Positions 29,702 through 39,026 of a DNA stretch of 49,639 nt are shown here, in pieces. The number at the start of each line of letters is the position of its first letter. Within the stretch, counting starts at the first letter, position 1. The position numbers and the translations under genes were made by a program. The stretch spans positions 1 through 49,639 of the forward strand of contig JADGIF010000004.1 in assembly GCA_018985225.1 (NCBI GenBank). The letters are read 5' to 3'. The notes below the pieces were generated by a model. It did not search any database. It saw only the letters and a list, made by a program, of their open reading frames with translations, and was not told the origin of the DNA. The stretch is from Amoeboradix gromovi (Eukaryota; Sanchytriomycota; Sanchytriomycetes; Sanchytriales; Sanchytriaceae).

Positions 29702-30108
29702 TGGGACATCAAATATAAAAACTGGACTAACTTTCTGTAACAACTTGGAATATTATTTAAGAGGCGAGTGGAAATTCAGCTAGTTGCGGAGTTGACGAGT
29801 ATAAAAGGAAAATAAATAACTTTTTGTATCGAAATTTCAAAAATAAATATTTTGTACAGCTATTCTCTTACTCTTTCATCCAATCTTTAGAAAAGAGTAC
29901 CGTCTAAGAAAATGCACCTTTTGCTTAGATGCTCAAAGACCTCATATATTTGAACGAGATGTAGGGTCTTCTAGTTTTATTTTAAAAAGAGGAATACAAT
30001 TAATGAAAGAAAATTGGTATAATAGAAGATCTTTTGTTAATGATAGCATTTCCTCCGTATGGAGCATCTTTAAAAACGACTTAGTCTAGTTTTATATTTG
30101 GTGTCCCA
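29702..30108 (+). mobile_element. AT-rich inverted-repeat element B, complete with TA flanks
   Basis: This is the best-defined copy of the family. The left end begins TGGGACATCAAATATAAAAA and the right end finishes with TTTATATTTGGTGTCCCA; about 28 bp are inverted with a few mismatches. Both sides are flanked by TA, consistent with a TA target duplication as in Tc1/mariner-like elements. After a TATA-like GAGTATAAAAGG the interior jumps to a coding remnant (LRKCTFC, ERDVGSSSFILKRG, MKENWYNRRS) ending in TAG in the right repeat. At 407 bp it is a non-autonomous, internally deleted derivative of a TnpB/Fanzor-like element. It sits between RALGAPB and the 3' end of RRP12. Confidence 0.85.
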
Positions 30109-30259
30109 TATCTAGTAATTGATAGTTTCTTTTATTTTACAATCCACTGTTATCTGCGGTTTGATTTTGTGGAGCTTGTCACATTTCATACATTAAAAAT
30201 AAAACACTAACGATATTTTATTAGGACAAAGAGGCTAACGATGTTCTTAAATCAATTAT

Positions 30260-33200
30260 TTATTTGCCTAATGGAATATAGGCATAAGGATCCAGTTGGC
30301 CACTCTTTTTGACATCACCCTTTCCTTTTTTGCTTCTATACGCCTTTCCAATTGTGTCAGAAAACTTGACCTTACGTTTCTTGCTGTTATTCTTTTTCAA
30401 TTTGCTTTTGACTTCTGGATCATCTTCAAATTCTTCGTCATGCTGCTTTCTCTTTTTGTTCATATTTTGAAAAGTGACAGTCGTTCCCCTTCTGCTACCC
30501 ATTTCTCTTGAGGTCATCAATTCCTTGATCAAATCTTCAGGGTTGTTCTCAATCACCTCTTCCTTATACTCATCTTCATTTATTACATATTTCCCATCTA
30601 GCTGCTTAAACATGCTTTCTAATGTACCAAGGTCCTTTTTGTCTTTTATTTCAAATGGAATATCATTAATGTCTAACACGTCAATGTCGTTTAATGTAAC
30701 TTTATCAAAAACAGTTTTGTTTGTTTTTGCGGTAAATACGCTATTGCCATCAAATGCAATATCATTGAATTCCTTATCAAATTTTACCACAGTCTTATCG
30801 CCATTCGTTTGAGTCCTCTCCATTTTTCGCTGCTCCTTTACAATATTACTTATAGATTTGTGGTACTCCGTGGGCATTATCTCTAACAACTCTGTTCTAC
30901 TAATCTTTTTTAGTAATCGTTGCATTAACTGTTTTATCTTGTTCCTGTCCTGCATTAAGCTAAAATCAGGACCAATCTTGCGCAGGACAGCCTTGATGTC
31001 TGCAGTATCTACGATACTTAGCATAATTTTAATGTATATAAATATTGATTTAGTAATTGCCTTTTGATTGCTTTTATAGTAATGGCGAATTGCGTCATAT
31101 ATGTTCATCAAGTACTGGGAATCTAAATTAGATTTTGAAGCATATATTGCTCTACTTAGCGCCAGGATACTAGCACTGATAAAAATGGTTTTAGAGTTGA
31201 CCATTCCTGCCGCAATGACATTTATGAAGTCTTCTATTTTACCCAATTTGCTGTATCCAAGGCACATTAGATTTATGGCATTCAGGGCAGAAGTTCTAGC
31301 CTTTTCGCTATTCTCTTTGGTAGCATAAATAATTTCTGATATTAGCTTTAAAAATTCATCATTTGGTTCCACAACATACCAGTCATCAGGTATATTTTGG
31401 ACAATAATCTCAAGAACTCTACATCTTTCTTTTCTAGCCAAACACTTTTGATGATCTACTTGGGAAATCGTGTTCATTGCAGTATCTATTCCTAAACTTG
31501 GAATCAATGGCTCTAACAAACGATAGCCTTTCTTTTGAAGCTTTGGATCCCTCATCAACAGAAGTTGCTTTGCAGTCGAATAAAAGTGGCTCGAATCCGA
31601 AAAGGCCGCTAAAATGACCAGAATATCGCAAATGTCTAAAATTTTGTCAACATTGGTTGTTGAATCATCCTGCATTAAATCGGACGACTGTGATTTAATA
31701 AATGATCCAATCTGACTAATAGCCGGAGTACAAATTTGCTGCAATACATCTTGAGGGCAAGTAGGGACTATTGCAATAATTGCTGACTTGAGGAATGTCT
31801 TGAGACTTGGATCTACCGAATCAAGATATTTATTTAACAACGTTGGCATTACAAACTTCATGCTACTGGAAAAGTACAACTTAGTCTTGGTGATTTCATC
31901 TGATATACCAGCTAGCAATAGTGCTTGGTCTGGAGTTAATTCGTTGTTCGTAATTTTGTCATACGACTGCTTTATTTTGATAAGAACAAGAGATATGAAC
32001 TTGGGATGAGAGTTGACAAGCACGTTGAATTGCTTTCCAAGCAAAGTATATCCTTGATGTAAGTTGCTAGGAAAAGTACAAGATTGGACAACCACGTCTA
32101 ATACTTGTTCAGAGAGAAACTCAAACTTCTTCTTATCAGCTACACTGGCGACCTCCAGTGAGTAGTTTATAAAGTATTCATACATTGGCAAAATATTTGT
32201 TAAAACATATTCGAAATTGGAAGCTATAGGATACTTTGTTAAATAGTACCAGGGCCAATCCATTTGATTTAATTCGAAGGAGCATGAAATCTCTTCAATA
32301 GGAAGTATAGAGAAGAAAGACTTCAGAGCTATCTCCAATTCGCGTTCATATGGAAAATTGCTAGACTTCAGAGTACCAAGAACAGATAAAGACTGCCTAA
32401 TCTGCCTCTTAATTAAACACAAAGTACATTCGCACTGGGCATGCGTTGTTATGAACGTTCTGTTCCATGTAATAATTAATCTTCCTAGATATAAAACCAT
32501 AAAATCCCAACAAAATAAAAATTTGATATTTGATAGATTTATGTTAATAAACTCTAGAACTTGAACGATGCTATTATCGACCTGATTGATGTCTTTTATA
32601 GGATCTAAAATCAATTTTAAAATGGATTTCAAAAATTCCTTCTCTGGTTCAAACATTCCCTGAATCAATCCACACACAATCAAGGAATAGTTGCGGCAGC
32701 TACTGATGTTGTTCAGTAAACCTGCAAGGCAAATGGATTGTCCTGGCTTAGTAGGAAGATTCGAAATTATCAAGTTCATTTGGGCAGGTGTTGCATTTAA
32801 GGTTCTCAAGCACTGGTAAATTGAATAAGCATGCTTTTTCTGCAGTTGCCGAATGTAAGGCAATAGCAGATCTATAGACATTTTATTTGACAAACATTTC
32901 TGGCTACTTAGAGCAACAACAGTCTCTAAAGATAGTTTGCGTGATTTTAGATATTCAATTCGCGGATCATCTTTAGTATTCTGTAGCATTGGTGGTTTAG
33001 GAAGGCAAGCAATAATCAAAGAGCCTTCATCCATGTTTAACAAGGCATCCTTTATAGATTCTTCATTATAGAGATGTGATGGTAGTCTGTGGATCACTCT
33101 TGCCAAAGTAGGATACGCTTCGGCATTTAACAAAGACACTATAAAGTCTTGATAAAATTCAACTAAGGCGTAAGGGCTAATGAACGGTAGTAGGTCGTCA

Positions 33201-33373
33201 AACAAATTTGCGGATTCCTCAACATGGTGGCGGTTGTTCAACAGATTCAAAAGAGCACCGACCCAAGCCATTAAGTTTACGTTTCTGTTAATAATTGAGT
33301 TTATCGTATCATGTAATGAACTGTTTTTGACAATAGCATGCCAATCAGTATCTTGCTTAAAGTCATCTCCCAT
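30260..33373 (-). CDS. RRP12: RRP12, ribosomal subunit export/maturation factor
   Basis: The start is placed at ATG 33373 (MGDDFKQ); a TTG four codons upstream is less likely. The 1037-residue protein is HEAT-like throughout. It has the RRP12 pattern of an N-terminal helical solenoid, a middle NUC173-type region, and a C-terminal basic tail with KRKVKFSDTIGKAYRSKKGK and the closing DPYAYIPLGK, which is characteristic of RRP12. The family binds pre-40S and pre-60S particles and helps nuclear export and late rRNA maturation. UTP20, another processome-linked HEAT protein, lies 5 kb away on the same strand. The TAA stop lies inside AATAAA (30264-30259). No intron is needed. Confidence 0.9.
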   Translation of the reverse strand: MGDDFKQDTDWHAIVKNSSLHDTINSIINRNVNLMAWVGALLNLLNNRHHVEESANLFDDLLPFISPYALVEFYQDFIVSLLNAEAYPTLARVIHRLPSHLYNEESIKDALLNMDEGSLIIACLPKPPMLQNTKDDPRIEYLKSRKLSLETVVALSSQKCLSNKMSIDLLLPYIRQLQKKHAYSIYQCLRTLNATPAQMNLIISNLPTKPGQSICLAGLLNNISSCRNYSLIVCGLIQGMFEPEKEFLKSILKLILDPIKDINQVDNSIVQVLEFININLSNIKFLFCWDFMVLYLGRLIITWNRTFITTHAQCECTLCLIKRQIRQSLSVLGTLKSSNFPYERELEIALKSFFSILPIEEISCSFELNQMDWPWYYLTKYPIASNFEYVLTNILPMYEYFINYSLEVASVADKKKFEFLSEQVLDVVVQSCTFPSNLHQGYTLLGKQFNVLVNSHPKFISLVLIKIKQSYDKITNNELTPDQALLLAGISDEITKTKLYFSSSMKFVMPTLLNKYLDSVDPSLKTFLKSAIIAIVPTCPQDVLQQICTPAISQIGSFIKSQSSDLMQDDSTTNVDKILDICDILVILAAFSDSSHFYSTAKQLLLMRDPKLQKKGYRLLEPLIPSLGIDTAMNTISQVDHQKCLARKERCRVLEIIVQNIPDDWYVVEPNDEFLKLISEIIYATKENSEKARTSALNAINLMCLGYSKLGKIEDFINVIAAGMVNSKTIFISASILALSRAIYASKSNLDSQYLMNIYDAIRHYYKSNQKAITKSIFIYIKIMLSIVDTADIKAVLRKIGPDFSLMQDRNKIKQLMQRLLKKISRTELLEIMPTEYHKSISNIVKEQRKMERTQTNGDKTVVKFDKEFNDIAFDGNSVFTAKTNKTVFDKVTLNDIDVLDINDIPFEIKDKKDLGTLESMFKQLDGKYVINEDEYKEEVIENNPEDLIKELMTSREMGSRRGTTVTFQNMNKKRKQHDEEFEDDPEVKSKLKKNNSKKRKVKFSDTIGKAYRSKKGKGDVKKSGQLDPYAYIPLGK

Positions 33374-33433
33374 TTTCCTCCTCAAAGATTTATCGAAAGT
33401 TAAGTAGCAAGAGTCAAAATAGGAGTCAATTAT

Positions 33434-34459
33434 TTATTCAAACTTTAAATTCATAGGATAAATGCACCCACTTTGTTGAATGACTTCTTTTGCCAAATAA
33501 TTTCCAGCTTGAACACATTTTTCAGTGTTTCTGTCCAGAACTAATTGGGACAAAAATCCGCCTACAAAAGCATCACCCGCACCATTAGTGTCCACAATTA
33601 AATTTGCATTAATTGGTTCAACCTTAAAAGTTTTAATACCATGAACATCTACCACTACTACATCATCTGACCCCTGTGTGATTACTACTGTTCTATATCT
33701 GTTCGTTTTTTTGGGCAACTTTTGAATTAGCTTTGCGATTTGTGGAACATCGTTATCCTCAACGAATCCGAAGCTTTTAGCCAAAGCTCTAGCCTCAGTT
33801 TCATTTCCAAACACGTAGTCAGCATACTCCAATAAATCAGATAATGGTTGCTTAAAAAATTCTGAAATAAACGGCGCACTTAAATTCATCGTTAAGAGCT
33901 TGTTGTGCATTGCAGCATGCACACAAATCTTCATGATAGATGGTGGACTAACGGTCAAAAAGAATCCACCAATATAAAATATTCTTGCTTTTTGTAGCAA
34001 CTCTTGAATGTGGGTCTCATCCAGATGTTCCGGCTTGTATTCATTAGCCGCTCCCAAGTATGCCACTAAAGATCTATTTTTTCCGTTAATTAGCACCGCG
34101 CATGTGCCGGTAGAAACCGTCGGATGAACCATGTACGCCGTTTGCACACCATCATCATTAGCAACCTTGGTCAACTTTTCACCAAATTCATCTTTGCCAA
34201 TGCATCCTATATATGTTGTGCTACCTTTAGGTAACAATCGCTGGGCTCCTCTCATAGAATTCTGAGCAGCTCCCCCAGGTACATAGACTGTTGAGGATAA
34301 CTGGGCTAATTCCTTATATATTGGAAAATGATCTTTATCTGCTAAAATTGCATCATTCTCCTTCAAGTTGTACTTCTTTAAAAATTGAGCATCTACAGTG
34401 TTAGAAAGATCCAATAGTGGGTTCTCAATCCCAAGCAGCACTCCTTCTCCTAATGTCAT
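33434..34459 (-). CDS. ADK: Adenosine kinase
   Basis: A complete 341-residue PfkB-family sugar kinase starts at ATG 34459. Visible motifs are GIENPLLDLSNTV at the N-terminus, the substrate-binding GGAAQNSMRGAQ, IGCIGKDEFGEKL, NLSAPFI, FGNETEA, and the PfkB signature DTNGAGDAFVGGFL with its catalytic Asp. The order and spacing are those of adenosine kinase rather than ribokinase. The enzyme phosphorylates adenosine to AMP in the cytosol, salvaging purine and clearing adenosine from the methyl cycle. The TAA stop is embedded in the AATAAA signal at 33438-33433. Length equals the usual 340-350 residues. Confidence 0.95.
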   Translation of the reverse strand: MTLGEGVLLGIENPLLDLSNTVDAQFLKKYNLKENDAILADKDHFPIYKELAQLSSTVYVPGGAAQNSMRGAQRLLPKGSTTYIGCIGKDEFGEKLTKVANDDGVQTAYMVHPTVSTGTCAVLINGKNRSLVAYLGAANEYKPEHLDETHIQELLQKARIFYIGGFFLTVSPPSIMKICVHAAMHNKLLTMNLSAPFISEFFKQPLSDLLEYADYVFGNETEARALAKSFGFVEDNDVPQIAKLIQKLPKKTNRYRTVVITQGSDDVVVVDVHGIKTFKVEPINANLIVDTNGAGDAFVGGFLSQLVLDRNTEKCVQAGNYLAKEVIQQSGCIYPMNLKFE

Positions 34460-35252
34460 ACAATCTCTCCTTCTTATTAATCATAGTTGACTCTCATTGA
34501 AAAGTCCTGAGTCGACAGAAAACTAACAAGTTTCGCACAGCGATTAACAATGCTAATCTCTCCATTAATTCTTATCTCTTTACGCTCATTATCTAGGGCA
34601 TAGGATTGATGCGATAGTTGTAAAAGAATCACGGAAAGGAAAGATATTCCCAAGGTTGGCTTCAACGAGGAAAATAAGAGATGATGACATTTACTGGAGA
34701 GATGGCTCAAGAAATCATGTGGGCAGGATTATAGCTGCACCTAACAAAAATATGACAACGATTTAGGTAGCTCCCACACTGTATCAAAATCTTTAATCGG
34801 GACAGCTACACTTCTACCATTAAACAACGTTTTGCGCACGATTATTTTAATGTGTATGGAATTCCAACTTGGCAGCAAAAAGTCTTAATGGGCTATTAAA
34901 ACAAGGCAATCTTGCTTGGAGTATGTCAGAATAATCAAGGTCTGTCCCAAAGTTTGGTGTCCATTAAGTTAAAGAGAATGACGTATACCATAAGACGGAG
35001 AAACTCAATTTAAAAAACAATATCATAATTGGAATCAGCATTCTAGGTTTCACTTAATTAAAATTCATTCCGCATCTTCGTAGAGTCCTATTTGATACCA
35101 GTGTCATACCAAGGATGGCTTGGAGTGTTCTTTTTACTGTAAGAGGAGCTACGCTTATTGCCTTGTAATATTAAAGCAGCTGGTTACATCTTAGACAACT
35201 GAGGTTCTGGACTCTTTTAAAAGTTTTACTAATATCCCCTAATTTCTTATCT
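34460..35252. other. Intergenic with weak open frames only
   Basis: A minus-strand frame at 34710-34477 (77 codons from a TTG, ending STQDFSMRVNYD) and another at 34884-34741 without any ATG (containing KTLFNGRSVAVPIKDFDTVW) look mildly protein-like but match nothing I know. They could be exons of one small gene joined by short introns, or decayed sequence. On the plus strand nothing is supported before the zinc-finger ORF. Confidence 0.3.
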
Positions 35253-35432
35253 ATGTTACTGATTGGCGCAGCATTTTTGTCATGCGCCCCCCACATTAAC
35301 GATCAAAGGGTACATCTCATGCCGTTTTTGCAAAAATCAGCCGGAACGTTTGTTTGTTGCCACTGCAATCATTCTTTCATGACGATCAACCATTTAAACA
35401 CCCATATTCGACTAAAACATGGTTATGACTAA
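35253..35432 (+). CDS. Short ORF with one C2H2 zinc finger
   Basis: ATG 35253 to TAA 35432 encodes 59 residues. The end contains TFVCCHCNHSFMTINHLNTH followed by IRLKH, which fits C-x2-C-x12-H-x4-H with the usual F and L positions, so a C2H2 finger is well supported. The frame stays open upstream to 35175, so the true gene may have an upstream exon. An AATAAA lies about 20 bases after the stop. Function unknown; a single finger could bind DNA, RNA or protein. Confidence 0.45.
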   Translation: MLLIGAAFLSCAPHINDQRVHLMPFLQKSAGTFVCCHCNHSFMTINHLNTHIRLKHGYD

Positions 35433-35505
35433 GGATTCTTAATCAAATAGTTTAATAAATCACAACTATTTTATTTTTAGCTTTTTAAACTCATTTGCGA
35501 AATTG

Positions 35506-38254
35506 TTAGACAGGCGAATGCATTCCTAACTTCGTGTTAAATTCTAGCTTGCTTCTTCTCTGCCATCTTGTCCACCTTATTCTATCTTTTTTACGGAGTA
35601 CAATTTGAATGACTCCAATAACTAGGAGAAATACAGCAAATGACAAAACCCAAAAATAGATCGGAACACCGCGTTCGCCCATAGTTTGAAAAGCAGAATT
35701 CCAATCTGGATTAAATAAACACCAAACTATCAAGATAACACTACTTGTAATCGTACATATGAGCCAGGTTTTTGTATAAGGATTTGCTTCTTTAATAGTT
35801 GCGTTTCTAGTGGCAAATTGTGCTGAAAGAAGTATAACATATACTGAAAGCGCCAGATTAGAATATTTTTGAGCCAGCTCTACGTTCAACAAGTACTGGA
35901 AAGCCCTAAGTTAACGCAAAGTACATTTGAAAGTTGATAATATCAAATATTGAAAACACTAAACTTCTAGGTATCATTGCAAGTAGCAGTGACGCAACCT
36001 CTTTCTTCTGCTTTTTGTTGCGCCTCATGAAGAGCTTCATTGAGCTATTATATTCAATTGATAGAAAGCCCAGTGATTGTATAATTAGTATTATGTTTAT
36101 GGGTATCAGGTCATTGAGAATAAATCTATATCCAACAAATGTCATTTGGTTAATCAAAGAGGATATCAACATGTTTAGAGATACTAAAAATCCGTAAATA
36201 ACAAACATTTGCAAATTACAAGATATAGTGCGAGCATCCTTGATTACATCGTAGAGTGCAAACAAACTAGCATCATAATTCAAAAATAAATCCACAAAAT
36301 GATTTGCATGCATTATGTTCTTTCCCTCTTGTGATTCCAAATCAATACTTCTCGGTATTATGCCAATAGCTATATCGCTAGTAGCGAAACATGGCAGGAA
36401 TCTGCTATTTAACACGCTACCGATTATCGCTACACTCTCACCCCACTCTGAGAATATTTGAAGCATTTCAGTAATGCTGTTTGGCGATGCTTCAGCAAAC
36501 AAACTGACGTGCAGTGGTATATCATCTACATGCTTTAAATGGTTTTTTATTGCATTGATACCGCGCGGTAGTTTGGCTTTTATATCATGCTCTTCTTGGT
36601 ACCCAATATTGGTTTCTTCTGGATTGCTTAATAATAGATAGGAATTCCAATCTGTCTCCAATCCTAGTCTTTCTGCAAATGCTTTACTTGGCCTTTCATC
36701 TTTTAAACTAAAATAAATAAATCTAATAGAACTAGGATTGAACTCTTCTATTAAATCCCTGACGTGAGATTTGGGCTTGTGCATAGTCTTGCTAACTCCC
36801 AGAAAGATCAATCCGTTGATTAACCTAGATCTAATTACTTTTTCATATGCCTCTTGTTCTCTGGGATACAAACCTGTTTCCATATTTAAAAAATAAGATT
36901 TACCGTAAAGAGGTTCTAGTGCTTCTAGTACATTTTGATCAATCGGTGAATAAGCATACGCTATCGCTCCTATATCATTTGCTTTGCAATTATAATGAAT
37001 ATCTAAGAACTTCTTTTTCATGGCATCATTTATTGGTAAAATCTCTTCTCCATCCCAATAATCAGAACACATGCTCATTACAATATTTATGTCACCGTCT
37101 ACCACTATTTGATCATTAGATTTAGAGTATTGATACACTCTAGAATGCGCGTGATCTTCGTTATCAGTAATGAACAGATCAAAATACTGTCTTACGGATT
37201 GGCTGGTATTGTCAAACCCTATTTCTTTTGCTAAGGTGCAATAGCAAGACATTTGATGTGAACTGGCATTATACAAAAAGTCTCGGTAATGCAAGTTCTG
37301 ACTTTTATTGCAATTAGTATTTATTAATAAAATCAATCCAATAGGTCGTAAACTGTTAGTGTATTGATTGTAATCACTAGTAAAACGCACACCGGTGTTA
37401 GTTGTGCTAGTTTCTAAGACAATATCATCATGGGGTAGCAATATCTCAAATAGGCTAGGGTGATTATGCGAGATTGTACCTGTTTTATCAACTGCGGCAA
37501 TGATGCTGATGTTTGCAAGTCTTTCTATTAATTGGCGTGGATGTTTAGTGAAGGAATTAAGAAATACTTGCCAAATGGACAAGTGCAGCTTACGTTGATA
37601 TTCCTCATCAAACTCGCGTTCTTTCTTTTGCAATAATTGCACCTTTTGCCATATTATATGCAAATAAGTTGAGGAGCAATGACTAATAAGGGGAACTAAG
37701 CTTACATGCCAAGGAATACAAAGGAACAAATCAACAACAGACACCATTAGTGTCTTCTTAATCTCCCAGTTGCCATTTATTATTTTAACGCATGAGTAAA
37801 TGATGCTAAATAGAAAAACCAATAATGTAAGGGCCCAGTACCAGTTCTGAAATGCACTGTATAATGTATATAATACGGTAGGTGATTTCTGAATTTTAAG
37901 CCAGTTCTTTGGTTGTTCAGCAATACGAGCATTTATAAACATGTGCGAAAACTTTGGTTTGTCAGTTAGTTTACCAGAAACTTCAACTTTGCACGGTGGG
38001 TATTCTGCATATTCCATTGTGATATTTTGGTTTTCCAGCATGTATAATGCAGGCTGGACGTTAATTTTGCTACTCAAATAAAAGCAGTTAATTATACGCG
38101 GAAATACTTGACCAGGAATTTCTTGAAATCTCATTAAATCCAGTTTGATGAATACGACAACTGTATAGCATATAAAATATGCCCAGTATTGCTGAGCTAA
38201 TGCTGCAGATACTGCTATGATCACAAAAATTGCAGATTCTAACCAAATTCTCAT
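35506..38254 (-). CDS. TMEM94: TMEM94-like P-type ATPase-related membrane protein, two exons
   Basis: Exon 1 is 38254-35925 and exon 2 is 35905-35506, joined by a 19-nt intron in phase 2 (QM then AFQYLLNVE), giving about 909 residues. The frame is open 15 codons upstream of ATG 38254 through a TTG, so the N-terminus is uncertain. Diagnostic stretches are NGLIFLGVSKT, SIRFIYFSLKDERPSKAFAE, ERLGLETDWN, KAKLPRGINAIKNHL, and GSVLNSRFLPCFATSDIAIG, each matching TMEM94 as I recall it. DKTGTISHNHPS occupies the place of TMEM94's DKQGILSWPNPS and keeps the P-type phosphorylation Asp, but the usual GDGxND hinge is replaced. At least eight membrane segments are visible. Animal TMEM94 has been proposed to be an ER magnesium transporter. 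Whether this one pumps is unknown. Confidence 0.9.
35906..35924 (-). other. 19-nt spliceosomal intron in TMEM94
   Basis: Minus-strand sequence GTACTTTGCGTTAACTTAG splits an ATG codon (AT|G). Without removal the frame reads MYFALT and stops at the TAG that forms the acceptor. With removal it continues into a membrane-segment-rich C-terminus. Confidence 0.88.
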
Positions 38255-38911
38255 TTGGTTTCCGGAATGCAAAACCAAGGAGCATGATTGAATAATCAAT
38301 CACTAATGTTGCTAGGCTCTGAAATGAAGTAATACAACTTCCAAATTGTACTCTAAATTGGAGAATTTCGAGGTATCAAGGCAATTTCAAACATTAATAC
38401 TATCATTCTCTAAAATTCGTGTCTCCAAACTCTTACAACTGGTTTAGTATAGTGAAAAGAAAGCTATAATATTTTGCTAAGTCTTAGCTCTCCAGAGTCT
38501 TGCACAACTACTCTCAACAGTTTGAATTGCTGATATACTTTAGAGCAATCGGGTTCATATATTTCTCAATATATTCCTTTTAGGGTATGAATGAAGATAG
38601 ATTCAATGCTAAGATCTGAATTTTCCGCAACTTCTCCCACCGTAGATGCTGAAAAAGTGAAGTAATTCGAGTTTTTTGCGGCGTCGGATAGAAATCTGGT
38701 TGTAACGTTGTAATTTTAAAGCATTTTCGAAGCGTTTGACAAACGAGTTAGATTGAGATACTTTGTTTATTAATGCTTTCGAGGAATTTTAGCTCATTAC
38801 TTTAGAAAAACGCATACTTACAAAATGAACAGATGATAATAGAAGACTGAAGACCTTCTATCAGCGGGATTCCTACCAAGTGTACACTGAAAACTTTGTA
38901 CTTGTATTTAC
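38255..38911. other. Intergenic between TMEM94 and the Fanzor element
   Basis: The region contains the TMEM94 promoter and AT-rich sequence. A minus-strand frame at 38303-38088 overlaps the TMEM94 N-terminus out of phase and is not supported. No RNA gene is evident. Confidence 0.45.
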
Positions 38912-38931
38912 ACCGTTTGGCATTTAAAATG
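38912..38931 (+). repeat. Left terminal inverted repeat of the Fanzor element
   Basis: ACCGTTTGGCATTTAAAATG; exact reverse complement of 41241-41260. It lies on the 3' side of the Fanzor gene. Confidence 0.92.
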
Positions 38932-38952
38932 CTATTTTTGCAACATAACGCC

Positions 38953-39016
38953 TCACGTTAGACTTTGCTCATGTCTGTGCAAAGTGCGTGAACCGCGTCG
39001 TGGTTTTTTGACGCGG
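38953..39016 (-). ncRNA. Candidate Fanzor guide-RNA scaffold (two hairpins)
   Basis: Hairpin 1: ACTTTGC (38962-38968) pairs with GCAAAGT (38979-38985), extended after a small asymmetric bulge by TCACG (38953-38957) with CGTGA (38987-38991). Hairpin 2: CCGCGTC (38993-38999) pairs with GACGCGG (39010-39016). Both lie between the Fanzor stop codon (39027) and the left inverted repeat, exactly where the omega-RNA is encoded in known TnpB and Fanzor elements. The structure is seen directly; the RNA function is inferred. A terminator or chance are alternatives. Confidence 0.42.
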
Positions 39017-39026
39017 CGAGCGAGCA

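Noticed and set aside
34741-34765. Possible 19-nt intron GTTGTCATATTTTTGTTAG near an ORF end
   Set aside because: It lacks the TAAC box and the GTA start of the four supported introns, and no protein homology supports the joined product.
38088-38303. Alternative minus-strand ORF at the TMEM94 N-terminus
   Set aside because: It begins at GTG, is out of phase with the conserved protein and reads the same bases as its first membrane segment.
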